Assembly (NCBI GenBank): GCA_905221605.1
Contig: CAJNDS010002079.1
Span: 495,001-559,000 of the forward strand
Direction: 5' to 3'
DNA length: 64,000 bases
Origin: Symbiodinium natans
Taxonomy: Eukaryota > Sar > Dinophyceae > Suessiales > Symbiodiniaceae
A program made the translations under genes and the position numbers. Below the pieces are notes generated by a model. The model made no database searches. It had not been told where the DNA came from and worked only from the letters and a program-made list of their open reading frames with translations. This document shows, in pieces, positions 31,976 to 42,689 of this stretch. Numbering within the stretch: position 1 is the first letter of the stretch; each line of letters starts with the position of its first letter.

Positions 31976-32180
31976 AGGTTGGCTTTGGGGACATTTTTCT
32001 ATTTCCTTTTTTGGGTTTATAAGGGACCCCATATACAGCTAGGTTGGCTTTGTGGATGTTTTTCTATTTTCCTTATTTTGACTTTTATAAGAGTCCCCAT
32101 ATATAACTACGTTGGCTTTTTTGGGACACTTCGATATTTTCCTTTTTGGGGTTTATAAGGCACCAATATATACATATCTT
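31976..32180 (+). repeat. ~68-bp tandem repeat, three units
   Basis: Units share GGTTGGCTTT...TTCTATTT(C)CCTT...TTTATAAG(G)...CCCCATATA. Confidence 0.85.
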
Positions 32181-32340
32181 TTGGAGGGTTTAAAGGCCAA
32201 CCCAGTATTTGTCAGGCTTACGGGGGCACTAGTGGTTTTCGGGTATAGGGTGTTCAGGGCTCACGGGCCCAAGCACATTGACCTAAGCCTAACTTGAGCT
32301 CAAAGGCCCCCGGAGGAGCAGAGCAGAATCAGCTGCTGCC

Positions 32341-32430
32341 ATAAAGGCGCCCCGCCAGAAACTTGTGGCGGGATCGCGGCGGAAAAGGCGAGCGACCGGC
32401 AGCGCGGTCGGGGAGGGAGGGACAGGACAC
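32341..32430 (+). CDS. Exon-like island, basic peptide
   Basis: Reads KAPRQKLVAGSRRKRRATGS then AVGEGGTGHQQ, with a cluster RRKRR. CATAAAG precedes it. Product unknown. Confidence 0.35.
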
Positions 32431-32695
32431 CAGCAATGTGCCCTTACTCCCATGTCGTTTTGTTTCAGGGGAACAGCTCCCTCCCCTGCCAGCCGCTAGA
32501 CCAAAACGAGGTAGGCCATTTGTTCCTAGGTTGAGCGTGTTGTGGCCTAGTAAGTTCCCCAAATAGCAGTTGTGAATCACCCAAGTGACAATGGAAGCTG
32601 GAAGAGCAAGCACAAGCAGAATACTAGTACTCGCCGGCATGGCCTGACTGTTTCTAAGATGTTGTCCCTAAACCCTAAACCCTCAACCCTAAACC

Positions 32696-32761
<66 letters not shown>

Positions 32762-32762
<1 letters not shown>

Positions 32763-32854
32763 GAAGAAGGTGCAGATTTCTCTCAGAGAAACTGAGCTCT
32801 ATTGCAGCTCTCGGATGCAATCTAGAGGATCTGCAGGAAGGGCTTAGGATCTAA
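32762..32854 (+). CDS. Exon-like island with stop
   Basis: Starts at the end of a CCCTCAA array (CCCTCAG) and reads RRCRFLSEKLSSIAALGCNL then EDLQEGLRI and TAA. Strong globular texture. A second frame (KKVQISLRETELYCSSRM) is also open. Product unknown. Confidence 0.45.
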
Positions 32855-33099
32855 GGTTTACAGTTTACAGTTTAGGGTTTAGGGTTTAGGGTTTAGTATC
32901 TAAGGTTTCTGGTTTAGGGAACCCTCGTCAAGACGTGTAGCGAGCTATAAAGGGCCATGGAGTGCATGAGCTGAGGATGTAATCTTTGGCTACAGTTGAT
33001 GTGTCGGGGTGGGGGGGAGGGGGGCCTCCTTTTGAGGAGCGTGCGCAGTAGCTATAACTAGGACCTGGAATTGACCCCTATTTCCTTTTTATGGTTGCG

Positions 33100-33172
33100 G
33101 CTCCCTAAGAACCCCCTTAAAACCAAAAAGGGTACCCCCTTTTTTCCTAGGGTACTCCTGGGTCTAGATAAT
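33100..33172. repeat. Copy of the dispersed ~80-bp repeat family
   Basis: GGCTCCCTAAGAACCCCCTT, AAAAAGGGTACCCCCTTTTT-type dyad, then CCTAGGGTACTCCTGGGTCT. Confidence 0.75.
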
Positions 33173-33503
33173 CATTGCCAGCTGGGAAGGACTTTGTCAA
33201 GTATTTGGTTTTGCATTAGTGGGCTTCTCCAGGAATATTTTCAGAGGGCTTGAACGGTCAACCTAGTCAACGTTCCCGCATGATTTTGGGGTGTGCGCCC
33301 CCTTGCCCAAAACAAAACAGAACACACCCTCATTAACATCATCCTTCCCCTCAATTCTTGCTGACTGCCAGGGGCATGCACGCCGGAACACCCTGCTATG
33401 CCAGCCTGCGCGCCCAGCTGCCCTGAACCTTGAAACGATACTCAAAGCCCTAAACCCTAAAGCCTAAACCCTAAACCCTAAACCCCCTAAACCCTAAACC
33501 CTG

Positions 33504-33616
33504 GGAATTGGAGGCATCCCGGTATTTGGGGTACACGGCCGAAGGTTCCGAGGTTTCATCTCGTCGTTTAAATGGCGCATTGCTGCCTACGAACGTTCCT
33601 ACGATCATCCTTTCAG
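33504..33616 (+). CDS. Exon with canonical donor, unassigned protein
   Basis: Begins at the edge of a C-rich block (CCCTGG|GGA) and reads GIGGIPVFGVHGRRFRGFIS, SFKWRIAAYERSYDHPF, ending CTTTCAG|GTAAAC. Very protein-like. Family unknown. Confidence 0.6.
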
Positions 33617-34589
33617 GTAAACCTACAAGGCAGTTTTAGGGTAGAGGGCGTTAGAGCCCAGAGTTTTTGGCATAGAGGTTAACCACCCTAAACCCTGAAC
33701 ACTGGACCCCAAACCGTACACTTCCCAAACCCCGAACCCCAAACACCAAAACAGGGTTTACAGGCTTTCTCGGGTTTGTAGGGTCTAAGGGTTGGGGGTT
33801 TCGGGTCTCTAGGGGGTTTAGGGTTTACAGGGTTTCGGGGCCTCAGATACGCCAGTTTTCGGGTTTTTTGGGAGTTCTCGCGGTGGGACATGTGAACCGA
33901 AACATCATGCCATCCCGGACGTTCTTCGGTAACAGGTGATGTGGGAGCTTGGTTTAATTAGGGTTTATAGGGTTTATAGGGTTTATAGGGTTTATAGGGT
34001 TTAGGCGGTTTAGGGTTTAGGGTTCAGGGTTTAGGGTTTAGGGTTGCCAACCCGTAACCCTAAACCCTAAACCGCAAGGGTTTCTGGTCCGAGCTTTGCG
34101 TGACTGAGGTCCAGAACAGCTCGCCGGAAAGGATTTGGCGACTTGGTCCGCATTGGGTAAAAAAAATTAGGGTTTAGGGTTTAGGGTTTAGGGTTGAAAT
34201 ACGAATAGTATTCCCTTTTGGCCCCTATATACATGTACTTAATAACCCCCCCCTCACTTTCCCCCTCCCCCTCCGCAAGCCGCCGCCCCTACACCCTGAA
34301 CCCTAAACCCTAAACCCTAAACCTTAAAGAGGGCTTCGAGGGTTCTGGTTTCCAGCGGCCCTGACAGGCCATGTGGGCTTTTCCCGTGGCTGCGTTCCAT
34401 CGGGCTAGGGTTTGTAGCGTTTTGGGTTTACAAGGTTTAGGGTTTAAAAGGTTTAGGGTTTAAAAGGTTAGCGTTTAGGGTTGAGGGTCTAGGGTTTAGG
34501 GTTTGGGGTCTAGAGATAGGGGTTTGTAGGGCTTAGCCCTTATCAAGGCTTGGGCAGTGCTTGGCGGGCTGCAAGGGGTTTAGGGCACT

Positions 34590-34681
34590 AGCCCTAAACC
34601 CTAACCCCTAAACCCTAAGCCCTAAACCCTAAACCCTAAACCCTAAACCCTAAACCCTAAACCCTAAACCCTAAACCCTAA
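34590..34681 (-). repeat. Interstitial telomeric array (CCCTAAA)n
   Basis: About twelve heptamers ending 35 bases left of the exon at 34717. Confidence 0.96.
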
Positions 34682-34716
34682 AGCGGCCCCAAACCCTAAA
34701 CCCCAAGCCCCGTCAG

Positions 34717-35010
34717 GGTGATGGATTTTGTGATTGACAAGGCTGAGGCCGATTGGATGATCTTGCCTCCCGAGGAGCTTCCCAACTTCTCTGTGGTCCC
34801 CATCCCCCGCGGTACCAGAAACTACGTAACTGGTGTGGTGCGGGGCAAGATCCATGAAGACATCCACGACAGCGAGTTGTGGTGCAGCACTCGCGACGTC
34901 CTGGACCGAGTTCACGCAGACTGTGGTGCCAATTATGGATTGGGCGTCCTGCTGTCAATGGTCAGGAATGACAACAAAGGACGTTTCGAGTTGAAAGTCG
35001 ACAAGAATCA
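34717..35010 (+). CDS. Long exon; weak likeness to tRNA 2'-phosphotransferase (Tpt1/KptA)
   Basis: Acceptor CCCCGTCAG (to 34716). Reads VMDFVIDKAEADWMILPPEE, LPNFSVVPIPRGTRNYVTGV, VRGKIHEDIHDSELWCSTRD, VLDRVHADCGANYGLGVLLS, MVRNDNKGRFELKVDKNH. The last stretch recalls the winged-helix part of Tpt1/KptA, which has a DVL...VxxNDKxRFxL pattern before the catalytic lobe; the catalytic motifs are not present here and could be on later exons. The first half does not match that family. The open frame runs on to 35101 only by reading CCCTAAA as LNPKP. Clearly coding; identity is tentative. Confidence 0.6.
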
Positions 35011-35142
35011 CCCAAACCAATCTGGAGGACCCCAACCACCCAGCCCTAACAGGTTAAAAACTGAACGGTTAAGCCCCAAACTGTTAAACCCTAAACCCTA
35101 AACCCTAAACCCCAAACCCTAAACCCTAAACCCCAAACCCTA

Positions 35143-35265
35143 ATGCCACAAAACAGTCTCAAGTGGCGCCGTGCCCAGGACACCTCCACGGACGTGGCGC
35201 CGGCCTCGGCTCCTTTTTTCCCGAGCACTGGTCCATGGCCACGCCCATACCCTTGTAGGGTTTAG
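35143..35265 (+). CDS. Small ORF ended by telomeric TAG
   Basis: From an ATG inside the last CCCTAAT copy: MPQNSLKWRRAQDTSTDVAP, then ASAPFFPSTGPWPRPYPC, closing in TTTAGGG. It may be an exon whose donor is TTGTAGG|GTTTAG. Product unknown. Confidence 0.35.
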   Translation: MPQNSLKWRRAQDTSTDVAPASAPFFPSTGPWPRPYPCRV

Positions 35266-35288
35266 GGTTTAGGGTTCCTAAACCCTTT

Positions 35289-35392
35289 CTTAGTAGCTGA
35301 GTGAGTACACTTTACACACTTTTGGGGATACTATAATCCCCACAAAACTAAAAGTGTACACTTTTGGGGGGCTTATGATCTCAGCTACTAAG
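35289..35392. mobile_element. 104-bp foldback (MITE-like) repeat
   Basis: Perfect 13-bp inverted ends CTTAGTAGCTGAG / CTCAGCTACTAAG, with inner dyads (CTTTTGGGGATA / TATAATCCCC and AAAGTGTACACTTTT). Confidence 0.7.
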
Positions 35393-35468
35393 CTTTTTGT
35401 AACAGGGGACGCCCATACCCTTTTTATAATAAGGTCACTGCGCTACCAAGACATTTAAGGGTTTGGAG

Positions 35469-35568
35469 GATCGGGGCACTTCGTAAGCAGGTGCAAAGTT
35501 GACGTTTCAACACTCTAGACAGGACTAGGATACGCGTATTTTATGTCTACTTGCTACGTGCCCCGATC
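35469..35568. mobile_element. 100-bp foldback (MITE-like) repeat
   Basis: Inverted ends GATCGGGGCAC (35469-35479) and GTGCCCCGATC (35558-35568), with similarity continuing inward (GTAAGCAGGT versus ACTTGCTAC). Confidence 0.6.
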
Positions 35569-35683
35569 ATCCCCCCCCCCCAAGTTAACCCTTAAACCCT
35601 GAACACTGGAAGCCCTGAACCCTAAACCCTAAACCCTAAACCCTAAACCCTAAATAACCCTAGCAGAGCCCTTAAGCCCTCAG

Positions 35684-35736
35684 TCCTGGAACCCTTGCGC
35701 CTGTACGCAGACACAGAGTTATCAGTTCCTTTGAGG
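35684..35736 (+). CDS. Exon with canonical edges
   Basis: AGCCCTCAG acceptor; reads LEPLRLYADTELSVPLR; donor TTGAGG|GTAAAC at 35737. Read-through continues open to a TAG in TTTAGGG. Product unknown. Confidence 0.5.
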
Positions 35737-35835
35737 GTAAACAGTGTCGGTACTCTGGGGTTTAGGGTTTAGGGTTTAGGGTTTAGGGCTTAGGGTTTAG
35801 GGTTTAGTGTTTCCGAGATTGTGGCGGGTCCGGCA

Positions 35836-35991
35836 ATGGCCACGCATGAGTGGCGGAGTTGCTTACATCAAAGTGCTAAAGTCTACCCTAGGCCTTTAAG
35901 TAACACCCAGAGCCCAAGGGGTCTGAGAATAGTTTGTCAGGGGTCGGGTTTTAAAGCTTGGGAAGGCGGTGTATGGCTGGAGAGAAGTTGA
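35836..35991 (+). CDS. Small ORF, 51 codons
   Basis: MATHEWRSCLHQSAKVYPRP, LSNTQSPRGLRIVCQGSGFK, AWEGGVWLERS then TGA. It follows a TTTAGTG-type block. Open and moderately protein-like. Product unknown. Confidence 0.3.
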   Translation: MATHEWRSCLHQSAKVYPRPLSNTQSPRGLRIVCQGSGFKAWEGGVWLERS

Positions 35992-36246
35992 AGGCTTTTT
36001 TCAAGCTGCCACTTGGAGGTTCATGGGAGCTTATAGCCACAATTATACATGACGAGTACAAGCCGAAGGTTAGTTAGTGTTTACACAAGCAGGTGTTTGT
36101 CGGCTTTTCCAGGTTATTCCTAAACCCCAAACCCTAAACCGTAAACCCTGAACCATAAACCCTAAACCCTAAATCCTGAGGTTTTGGGACCCCTGAGCCC
36201 TGATCCCTGAGCCCCTGTAGGGGGTTGTGCCAATCCCGTGCTGCAG

Positions 36247-36364
36247 TTTTCCTTGGGCATTGTGCTTGCTGAGCTCATTTGCCCGGCCGCAGCCCCAGCA
36301 GGAGCAGCTTTCCGAGGTGTAGAATCGGAACATAGGGTATCCGACCAGTTGCTTAAGACCATGC
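36247..36364 (+). CDS. Exon, hydrophobic then charged
   Basis: CGTGCTGCAG acceptor; reads FSLGIVLAELICPAAAPAGA, then AFRGVESEHRVSDQLLKTMQ. A T-rich and G-run stretch follows. Product unknown. Confidence 0.5.
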
Positions 36365-37144
36365 AAAAAATGAAGTTATTCTTACTTTTGTTTTTTTTTG
36401 GATTCTTGTTTCGGTTTTTTTTTTTGGCGGGGGGGGGGGGGGGGTTCTCAAGCAAGTAGTAGTATCAGGCTAGCCCGGTCATAGGGTGATCGGGGCAGGC
36501 AGGTCATAGGGTGATAGGGACAAGCTGTCCACGACTCTAAGCGTAATGGGCCCTTAGTATGGTTTCTTAGTATGGTCCCTTACCTCCTTTGAAGGGTTCT
36601 GAAGTATGGGCCCTCGGGTTGTGTAGGGCATGGGTATACAAGGGGTCCCCCATTTAAGGGCCCATACTAAGGGATCATGTTACTACCCTGAGATCGAGGC
36701 ATGGTTTCCTGTCCAAACCCAAAAACTCCTGAACACGCAAAACCCCCTGAACCCTAAACCCTAAGCCCCCAAACCCTCAACCATTCACCAAAAGCCCTAA
36801 ACCCTAAACGCTAAACCCTTAACCCTAAGCTAGCCCTAATCTCTAAACCCTAGAACAGCCTGGAACCCACTGAGCCCTGACCCAGAGCCCAGCAGAATTG
36901 GATTTCGGCCTAGAGGCTTTCGGATCTGAGGGTTGAGGGTTTAGGGTTGTGGGCTTTGGGGGTTTAGGGTTGGTGTAGGCGCATTCTTTGGGTGACTTAA
37001 ATGGCCCCTGACGTTGGGATCGAAGCTCCTACGCGAGCATGAACCACATTCACGTCTACGGGCCCTCAACCCTTATATACTTGGGTACATCCCAAACCCT
37101 AAACCCCCAACCCTAACCCTAAACCCTAAACCCTAAACCCTAAA

Positions 37145-37215
37145 CCCGAAACCCTATAAACCCTATAAACCCTATAAACCCTATAAACCCTATAAACCCT
37201 ATAAACCCTATAAAC
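37145..37215 (-). repeat. CCCTATAAA nonamer array
   Basis: About eight perfect nonamers, the same variant as at 30760. Confidence 0.95.
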
Positions 37216-37414
37216 CCTAAACCTGTGGTCAGAGGGTTGAGATCCTCAGAAGATTATTCAGCTGGACCCTACCAAGCCCCCGTAAACTCTGAACAGCTAC
37301 GAGACCTACACACTCAGCTGAGCCTACAACACCCCCAAACCCGTGAACTCTACACCTCTACAAGCCCTCAACACTCCCTAAAGCCCTAGACTCCGTAAGC
37401 CCCTAAACCGGTAA

Positions 37415-37417
37415 CCT

Positions 37418-37469
<52 letters not shown>

Positions 37470-37505
37470 ACCCTAAACCCTAAACCCTAAACCCTAAACC
37501 CTAAA
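37415..37505 (-). repeat. CCCTCAA array then CCCTAAA
   Basis: About eight CCCTCAA heptamers followed by five canonical ones. Confidence 0.95.
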
Positions 37506-37612
37506 GGCCCTAAACACTAAACACCCTCTTCAAGCCTCAGACCCCCAAGAGCCCTGCGCAATGTCTGTAAACCCTAAACTTTCAAGTGAATGTAAAGCCG
37601 AAAAAACCCTCT

Positions 37613-37662
37613 AGGGTTTAGGGTTTAGGGTTTAGGGTTTAGGGTAAACCCTAAACCCTAAA
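37613..37662. repeat. Head-to-head telomere junction
   Basis: Five TTTAGGG copies run directly into CCCTAAA copies at ...TTTAGGGT|AAACCCTAAA (about 37644-37646) with no spacer, the signature left by fusion of two telomere ends or by a perfect foldback of the repeat. Confidence 0.9.
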
Positions 37663-37719
37663 GGTACGAAAAGCTTCAATAACCTCTAAACCCTAAACCC
37701 TATAAGCCACCAAAGCCCC

Positions 37720-37788
37720 AAAGCCTTCGAGGTGCAGACACAGATGGAGCGCGCAGCAGCCCTGCGCCGAGTGATTCCCCAGTCCTTA
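37720..37788 (+). CDS. Exon, helical peptide
   Basis: Reads KAFEVQTQMERAAALRRVIP then QSL, ending TCCTTAG|GTTTAGGG. Product unknown. Confidence 0.5.
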
Positions 37789-37789
37789 G

Positions 37790-38240
37790 GTTTAGGGTTT
37801 AGGGTTTAGGGTTTAGGGTTTAGGGTTGAGGGTTTAGGGTTTAGGGTTGAGGGTTTAGGGTTTAGGGTGTACGAGCCCAAGATGTTGGCTTCAGGGGCCC
37901 AGACATGAGGGGCGTTTGGGTTTCGGGGTTTCGGGTCTAGGGTTCAGGCCGGCTTCAGGGTTAAGGTATTAGGGTTTGAGATTATTTAGGGTTTAGGGTT
38001 TAGGGTTTAGGGTTTAGGGTTTAGGGCCAGTTTAGGGTTTAGGGTTACTATTTAGAGGGGGGGGGAGGGGGGGCTTCGTGGCTCCCTGTGAAGCCTCACA
38101 CTCTCCTGCTGAGACCTAGAACCAACTTGAGGGTTTAGGGGTGTTTAGGGTTTAGGGTTTAGGGTTTGGGGTTTAGGGTTTAGGGTTTAGGGTTTAGGGT
38201 TTAGGGTTTGGGGTTTGGGGTTTGGGGTTTGGGGTTTGGG
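37790..38240 (+). repeat. Series of TTTAGGG blocks
   Basis: Arrays at 37790-37868, 37985-38050 and 38135-38240, the last passing into TTTGGGG copies, separated by short unique pieces without supported genes. Confidence 0.92.
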
Positions 38241-38479
38241 GGTTTAGGCTTTGTGGCTTTAGTGTCCTTGATCCCACAAGGCCCCTTCCACACAGGCAAA
38301 GAACTTCAACACACAGCAACCAGGGGCTTATTAAAAAAGGGGCTTATTAAAAAATAATAAAAACAACAACATGAAGAAGGCGCGACTTTATAAGCCTCAG
38401 GCCCTATACTAGCCGGCCGGCCCCAACAAAATTGCAGAAGGAGCCAGAACCCTAAACTAACGACCTGAGCCTTAATTCA

Positions 38480-38865
38480 AGCCCAAACTCCAAATCTTAA
38501 ACCCCAAACCCCCCAACCCTAAATCCCCGAATCCCCAAACCCCAATTCCTAAAACCCTAAACCCTCAATCCCTGAACCCCCAAACTGCAAACCCCAAGCC
38601 CTAAACCCTAAACCCGAAAACCCTAAACCTTCAACCCCAAACCCTAAACCCCTAAACCCCAAATCCCAAACTCTGCTAAACCTCTCAACCCTAAACCCTA
38701 AACCCCCAAACCATTAAACCCCAAACCCTAAACCCCCAAACCCCAAATCCTCTAACCCTAAGCCCTAAACCGCAAGCCCTAAACCCACCCTAAAACCCTA
38801 AACCTCTCAACCCTAAACCCTAATCCCCAAACCCTAAACCCCAACCCCCCAACCCTAAACCTCAC
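38480..38865 (-). repeat. Degenerate CCCTAAA/CCCCAAA block
   Basis: Strongly diverged C-rich copies. Confidence 0.85.
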
Positions 38866-38866
38866 A

Positions 38867-39150
38867 CTGCTAAACGAACCCAACTTCTCCGAGCAATGGG
38901 CAAGCGAGGATCAGGCAAGCGTAGCCTTTCTGCTGGGACCACAATCCGCGAATCGGGGAGGACTGGCGAGCACTCCGATGGGCGCCGAATTCGGTGGGAC
39001 CCCGAAACACTTGAAGCGGCTTCCCCTCGCAACACTGGGAGGTTCACTGTTAGGGATTCCTCTTCAAGGCAGCAGTTCCGCTTCCTTGTATGTGGACCAC
39101 ACCTCTCAAGGTGACCTCAACTTTGAGCACGGTGACATTCAGGGAGGGAC
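38867..39150 (+). CDS. Long exon, unassigned protein
   Basis: Frame open from the C-rich block to 39214: NEPNFSEQWASEDQASVAFL, LGPQSANRGGLASTPMGAEF, GGTPKHLKRLPLATLGGSLL, GIPLQGSSSASLYVDHTSQG, DLNFEHGDIQGG. About 95 codons of real-looking sequence, among the longest here; beyond 39160 the frame only reads CCCTAAA-like DNA. Family not recognised. The right splice edge is not clear (a candidate is CATTCAG|GGAGGG). Confidence 0.55.
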
Positions 39151-39239
39151 CCCCTCGTCTCATACGCATATCCCCAAACCCTATAAGCCAAGCCCTGAAC
39201 CCCTAATATCCTAAACCCTAAGCCCCGAACCCCATAACC

Positions 39240-39620
39240 CTAACCCCAAACCCCTAAACCCCTAAACCCCTAAACCCCTAAACCCCTAAACCCCAAAACC
39301 CCAAAACCCTAACTCCAAACCCTAAACCCCCCAACCCCTAAACCTCAATTAATCCGCAACCCTAAACCCCAAACCATATAAACCCCAAACCCCTAAACCC
39401 CTAAACCCCTAAACCCCTAAACCCCTAAACCCCTAAACCCCTAAACCCCTAAACCCCTAACCCCCTAAACCCCCTAAACCCCCTAAACCCCTAACCCCTA
39501 AACCCCTTAACCCCTGAACCCCTGAACCCCTGAACCCCTGAACCCCTGAACCCCTGAAAACCCCTAAACCCCCCTAAACCCCTTAACCCCCTAAACCCCT
39601 AAACCCCTAAACCCCTAAAC
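39240..39620 (-). repeat. Long CCCCTAAA variant array
   Basis: Eight-base CCCCTAAA units in long homogeneous runs, with CCCCTGAA and CCCCCTAAA sub-runs. Confidence 0.95.
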
Positions 39621-39719
39621 CCCTAAACCCCAAACCCTAAACCCATTAACCCCAAACCTAAACCCTAAACCCCAAACCCTAAACCGTAAACCCTAAACCC
39701 CATACCCCTAAAGCCCTAA

Positions 39720-39795
39720 AGCCCTAAAGCCCTAAACCCTAAACCCTAAACCCTAAACCCTAAACCCTAAACCCTAAACCCTAAACCCTAAACCC
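39720..39795 (-). repeat. Interstitial telomeric array (CCCTAAA)n
   Basis: About ten heptamers ending at the exon at 39800. Confidence 0.96.
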
Positions 39796-39799
39796 CAAG

Positions 39800-39884
39800 G
39801 TGCTGGAGGCTCTGCGCGAGCGCCGGGAACTTCGCGGAGGTGACGAGGCGCTGGCGGCGATGGCGGCCCCGGGCCCCGGGCAGG
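39800..39884 (+). CDS. Exon, charged Ala-rich peptide
   Basis: CCCCAAG acceptor; reads VLEALRERRELRGGDEALAA then MAAPGPGQ; ends GGCAGG|GGTTTAGGG. Touched by C-rich array on the left and G-rich on the right. Product unknown. Confidence 0.55.
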
Positions 39885-40105
39885 GGTTTAGGGTTTAGGG
39901 TTTAGGGTTTGGGTTATTTCAGGCAATGGCCTCTTTATGACGGGGTAACTGTCAAAATGGCCCGTAACAGAAACAGATTTGGGAAGAGATTCCGTAATTA
40001 TTTTTTGGGTTCAGGAAATTGGGACCCCCGCAGGCCCGTGACAGAAACAGATTTGGGAAGAGATTCCGTAAATATTTTCAGGGTTCAGGGTTTAGGAACC
40101 CGGCC

Positions 40106-40770
40106 AAAGCTGAAAGAGGCCACCTGCCACAACCACCCCCCCAAGCGCATGTTTGAGTAGGGGCCAAAGCTGAAAGAGGCCACCTGCCACAAGTGGTCTT
40201 TCGCCCAAAGTCCTGTACCTAAAGAGGGCACCCCCCCTGAATGTCCAAAGCACATGTTTGAGTAGGGGGGGCCAAAGCTGAAAGAGGCCACCTGCCACAA
40301 GTGGGCTTTCGCCCACAGTCCTGTACCTAAAGAGGCCACCCCCCCTGAATGTCCAAAGCACATGTTTGAGTAGGGGGGGCCAAAGCTGAAAGAGGCCACC
40401 TGCCACAAGTGGGCTTTCGCCCACAGTCCTGAAACTAAAGAGGCCATCTTTATGAAGGGGTGACTGTCAAAATGGCCCGTAACAGTAACAGATTTGGGAA
40501 GAGATTTGGGAAGAGATTCCGTAAATATGTTGTATTTGAGTGTGGACATTGAAGAGGGCTGGCCTCTTTAGTTACAGGGCTTTGGGCAAAACCCAGCTGT
40601 GGCGGGTGGCCTCTTTCAGTTTTGGCCCCTTTTGTTCAAATACATGTTTTGGACATTCAAGGGGGGTGGCCTGTTTAGCTACATGACTTTGGGCGAAAGC
40701 CCAGTTGTGGCGGGTGGCCTCTTTCAGCTTTGGCTCAAATATGTGTTTTGGACATTGAGGCCGGGCAACA
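40106..40770. repeat. ~115-bp units in inverted orientation
   Basis: Three units (CCAAAGCTGAAAGAGGCCAC...) lie at 40106-40440 and two inverted copies at 40567-40770. A word CCCGTAACAGAAACAGATTT recurs at 39960, 40030 and 40475. Confidence 0.85.
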
Positions 40771-41330
40771 CATTTCCTAAAGTAGTTAGTGTCGTTTTGG
40801 TGACCAGAGCCGGGCGACACATTTCCTATAGTAGTTAGTTGTTTTAGTGGCCAAAACCGGGCGACACATTTCCTAAACTAGTTCGTCGTTTCTGTGGCCA
40901 AAGCCGGGCGACACATTTCCTAAAGTAGTTAGTCGTTTTAGTGGCCAAAACCGGGCGACACAATTCCTAAAGTAGTTAATCGTTTTAGTGGCCAAAGCCG
41001 GGCGACACATTTCCTAAAGTAGTTAGTGTCGTGTTAGTGACCAAAGCCGGGCGACACTTTTTTTCCTAAATTAGTTAGTCGTTTTTGAGACCAAAACCGG
41101 GCGACACATTTCCTAAACTAGTTCGTCGTTTTAGTGACCAAAACCGGGCGACACATGTCCTAAAGTAGTTAGTCGTTTTGGTGACCAAAACCGGGCGTCA
41201 CATGTCCTAAAGTAGTTAGTCGCTTTAGTGACCAAAGCCGGGCGACACATTTCCTAAAGTAGTTAGTCGTTTTAGTGACCAAAGCCGGGCGAAAATTTCT
41301 TAAACTACTTAGTCGTTTTAGTGACGATGT
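40758..41330 (+). repeat. ~47-bp tandem satellite, 12 copies
   Basis: Unit core CCGGGCGACACATTTCCTAA then AGTAGTTAGTCGTTTTAGTG. Confidence 0.92.
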
Positions 41331-41669
41331 TTCACCTCTTGTCTATTGTTGCTAAGCGGAAAAATGCTTTTACAAAAAAACAAGAAAGCTGAAAACAACT
41401 ACAAAACCCTAGACAAGGTAGTCTTTCAACTTTTTGGCCACCCCTATATATGGTTGTGCGCTGTGCGTTCCGCCCCCCCCCCCCAGGTATCCCACCCCCC
41501 CATGGTCTACAGTCTCCCCTAAACCAAGCCTAAACCCTAAACCCTAAACCCTATATAAACCCTAAACCCTAAACCCTACACCCTAAACCCTAAACCCCTA
41601 AACCCCTAAACCCTAAGCCCTAAACCGTAAACCCTAAACCCTAAACCCTAACCCCTAAACCCTAGGCGG

Positions 41670-41775
41670 GGGGGGGTCCCGTGGTGGTGGTGGTGGTCCC
41701 GTGGTGGTGGTGGTCCTGTGGTGGTGGTCCGTGGTGGTGGTCCGTGGTGGTGGTCCGTGGTGGTTGTCTGTGGTG
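41670..41775 (+). repeat. GTGGTGGTGGTCC repeat
   Basis: Imperfect TGG-rich minisatellite. Confidence 0.85.
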
Positions 41776-42179
41776 GCCGTGGTGGTGGGGAGGGGGGGGG
41801 GGCGGGGGGCCGCCGGGGCGCAACCATACATAGGCCGTGCAAGAAACTCAAGGACACGGTTGAGGGTTTGGGGGGTTAGGGTTTTGGGGTTTCACAGGGT
41901 TCGGGCCAAAGCCCGACACAAAACACCCTAACCCCCAAAACCTTAAGGGTTTCGGATTTAGGTTTAGTTTAGGGTTTAGGCTGGGTGTTTTAGGGTTTGG
42001 CTTTAGGGCTTTGAAGATTAGGGTTGTTTAGAAGTTTAGCTGGTTTGGGGCTGTTTAGGGTTTAGAAGCTTTGGTTTGGGCCTTGAGGGCTATATTGTTT
42101 ATTCTGGGAGTGGACTCGGGGGGACTTACTGGAAGGTATTTTATTATTAGGTTGTATTCATTTCAGAGGCCATGAAAGA

Positions 42180-42375
42180 GGAGGCCCTGGAACAGTTCTA
42201 GTCTGTTCCGGGTACCGTCAAAAAGTGTGCAAAACAACATGCCCTGGAACAGTTCTAGTCTGTTCCGGAGCAGAAAACCAGGCCCCGGAACAGTTCCAGA
42301 ACAGTTCCGGAACAGTTCCGCTTTGTTTCGGGATTTTGCCCCAAAAACGTACGCCCTGGAACTGTTCTAGTTTGT
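42180..42375. repeat. Four copies of a GGAACAGTTCTAGTCTGTTCC near-palindrome
   Basis: CCCTGGAACAGTTCTAG(T)-TGTTC(C/T)GG recurs four times; each copy can fold on itself. Confidence 0.85.
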
Positions 42376-42459
42376 TCTGGAGCATATGAAAACAAGGTTG
42401 TTTTTTCTTATTATCTTCTGTTGTTTCTTTTTATATTTTTTCATATTTGTTATGCTGTT

Positions 42460-42590
42460 ATTGTGTGATATATATATATATATGTACATATTTCATTGTT
42501 ATATTGCTATATTGTTATCTTGTTGTATTGGTATCTTGTTATCTTGTTATTTTGTTATATTGCTATATTGTTATATTGCTGTATTGTGTT
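42460..42590 (+). repeat. AT-rich octamer repeat
   Basis: TTGTTATA with variants, about eleven units, after a short TA run. Confidence 0.85.
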
Positions 42591-42689
42591 TTTACTGTCA
42601 TAGTATTCTATTCTTCATAAATCATAAAATGACATTATTCACAACGTGGACATTTTCCTCAGGGGACAAAGAGTCTCTAAAGGAGTTCC

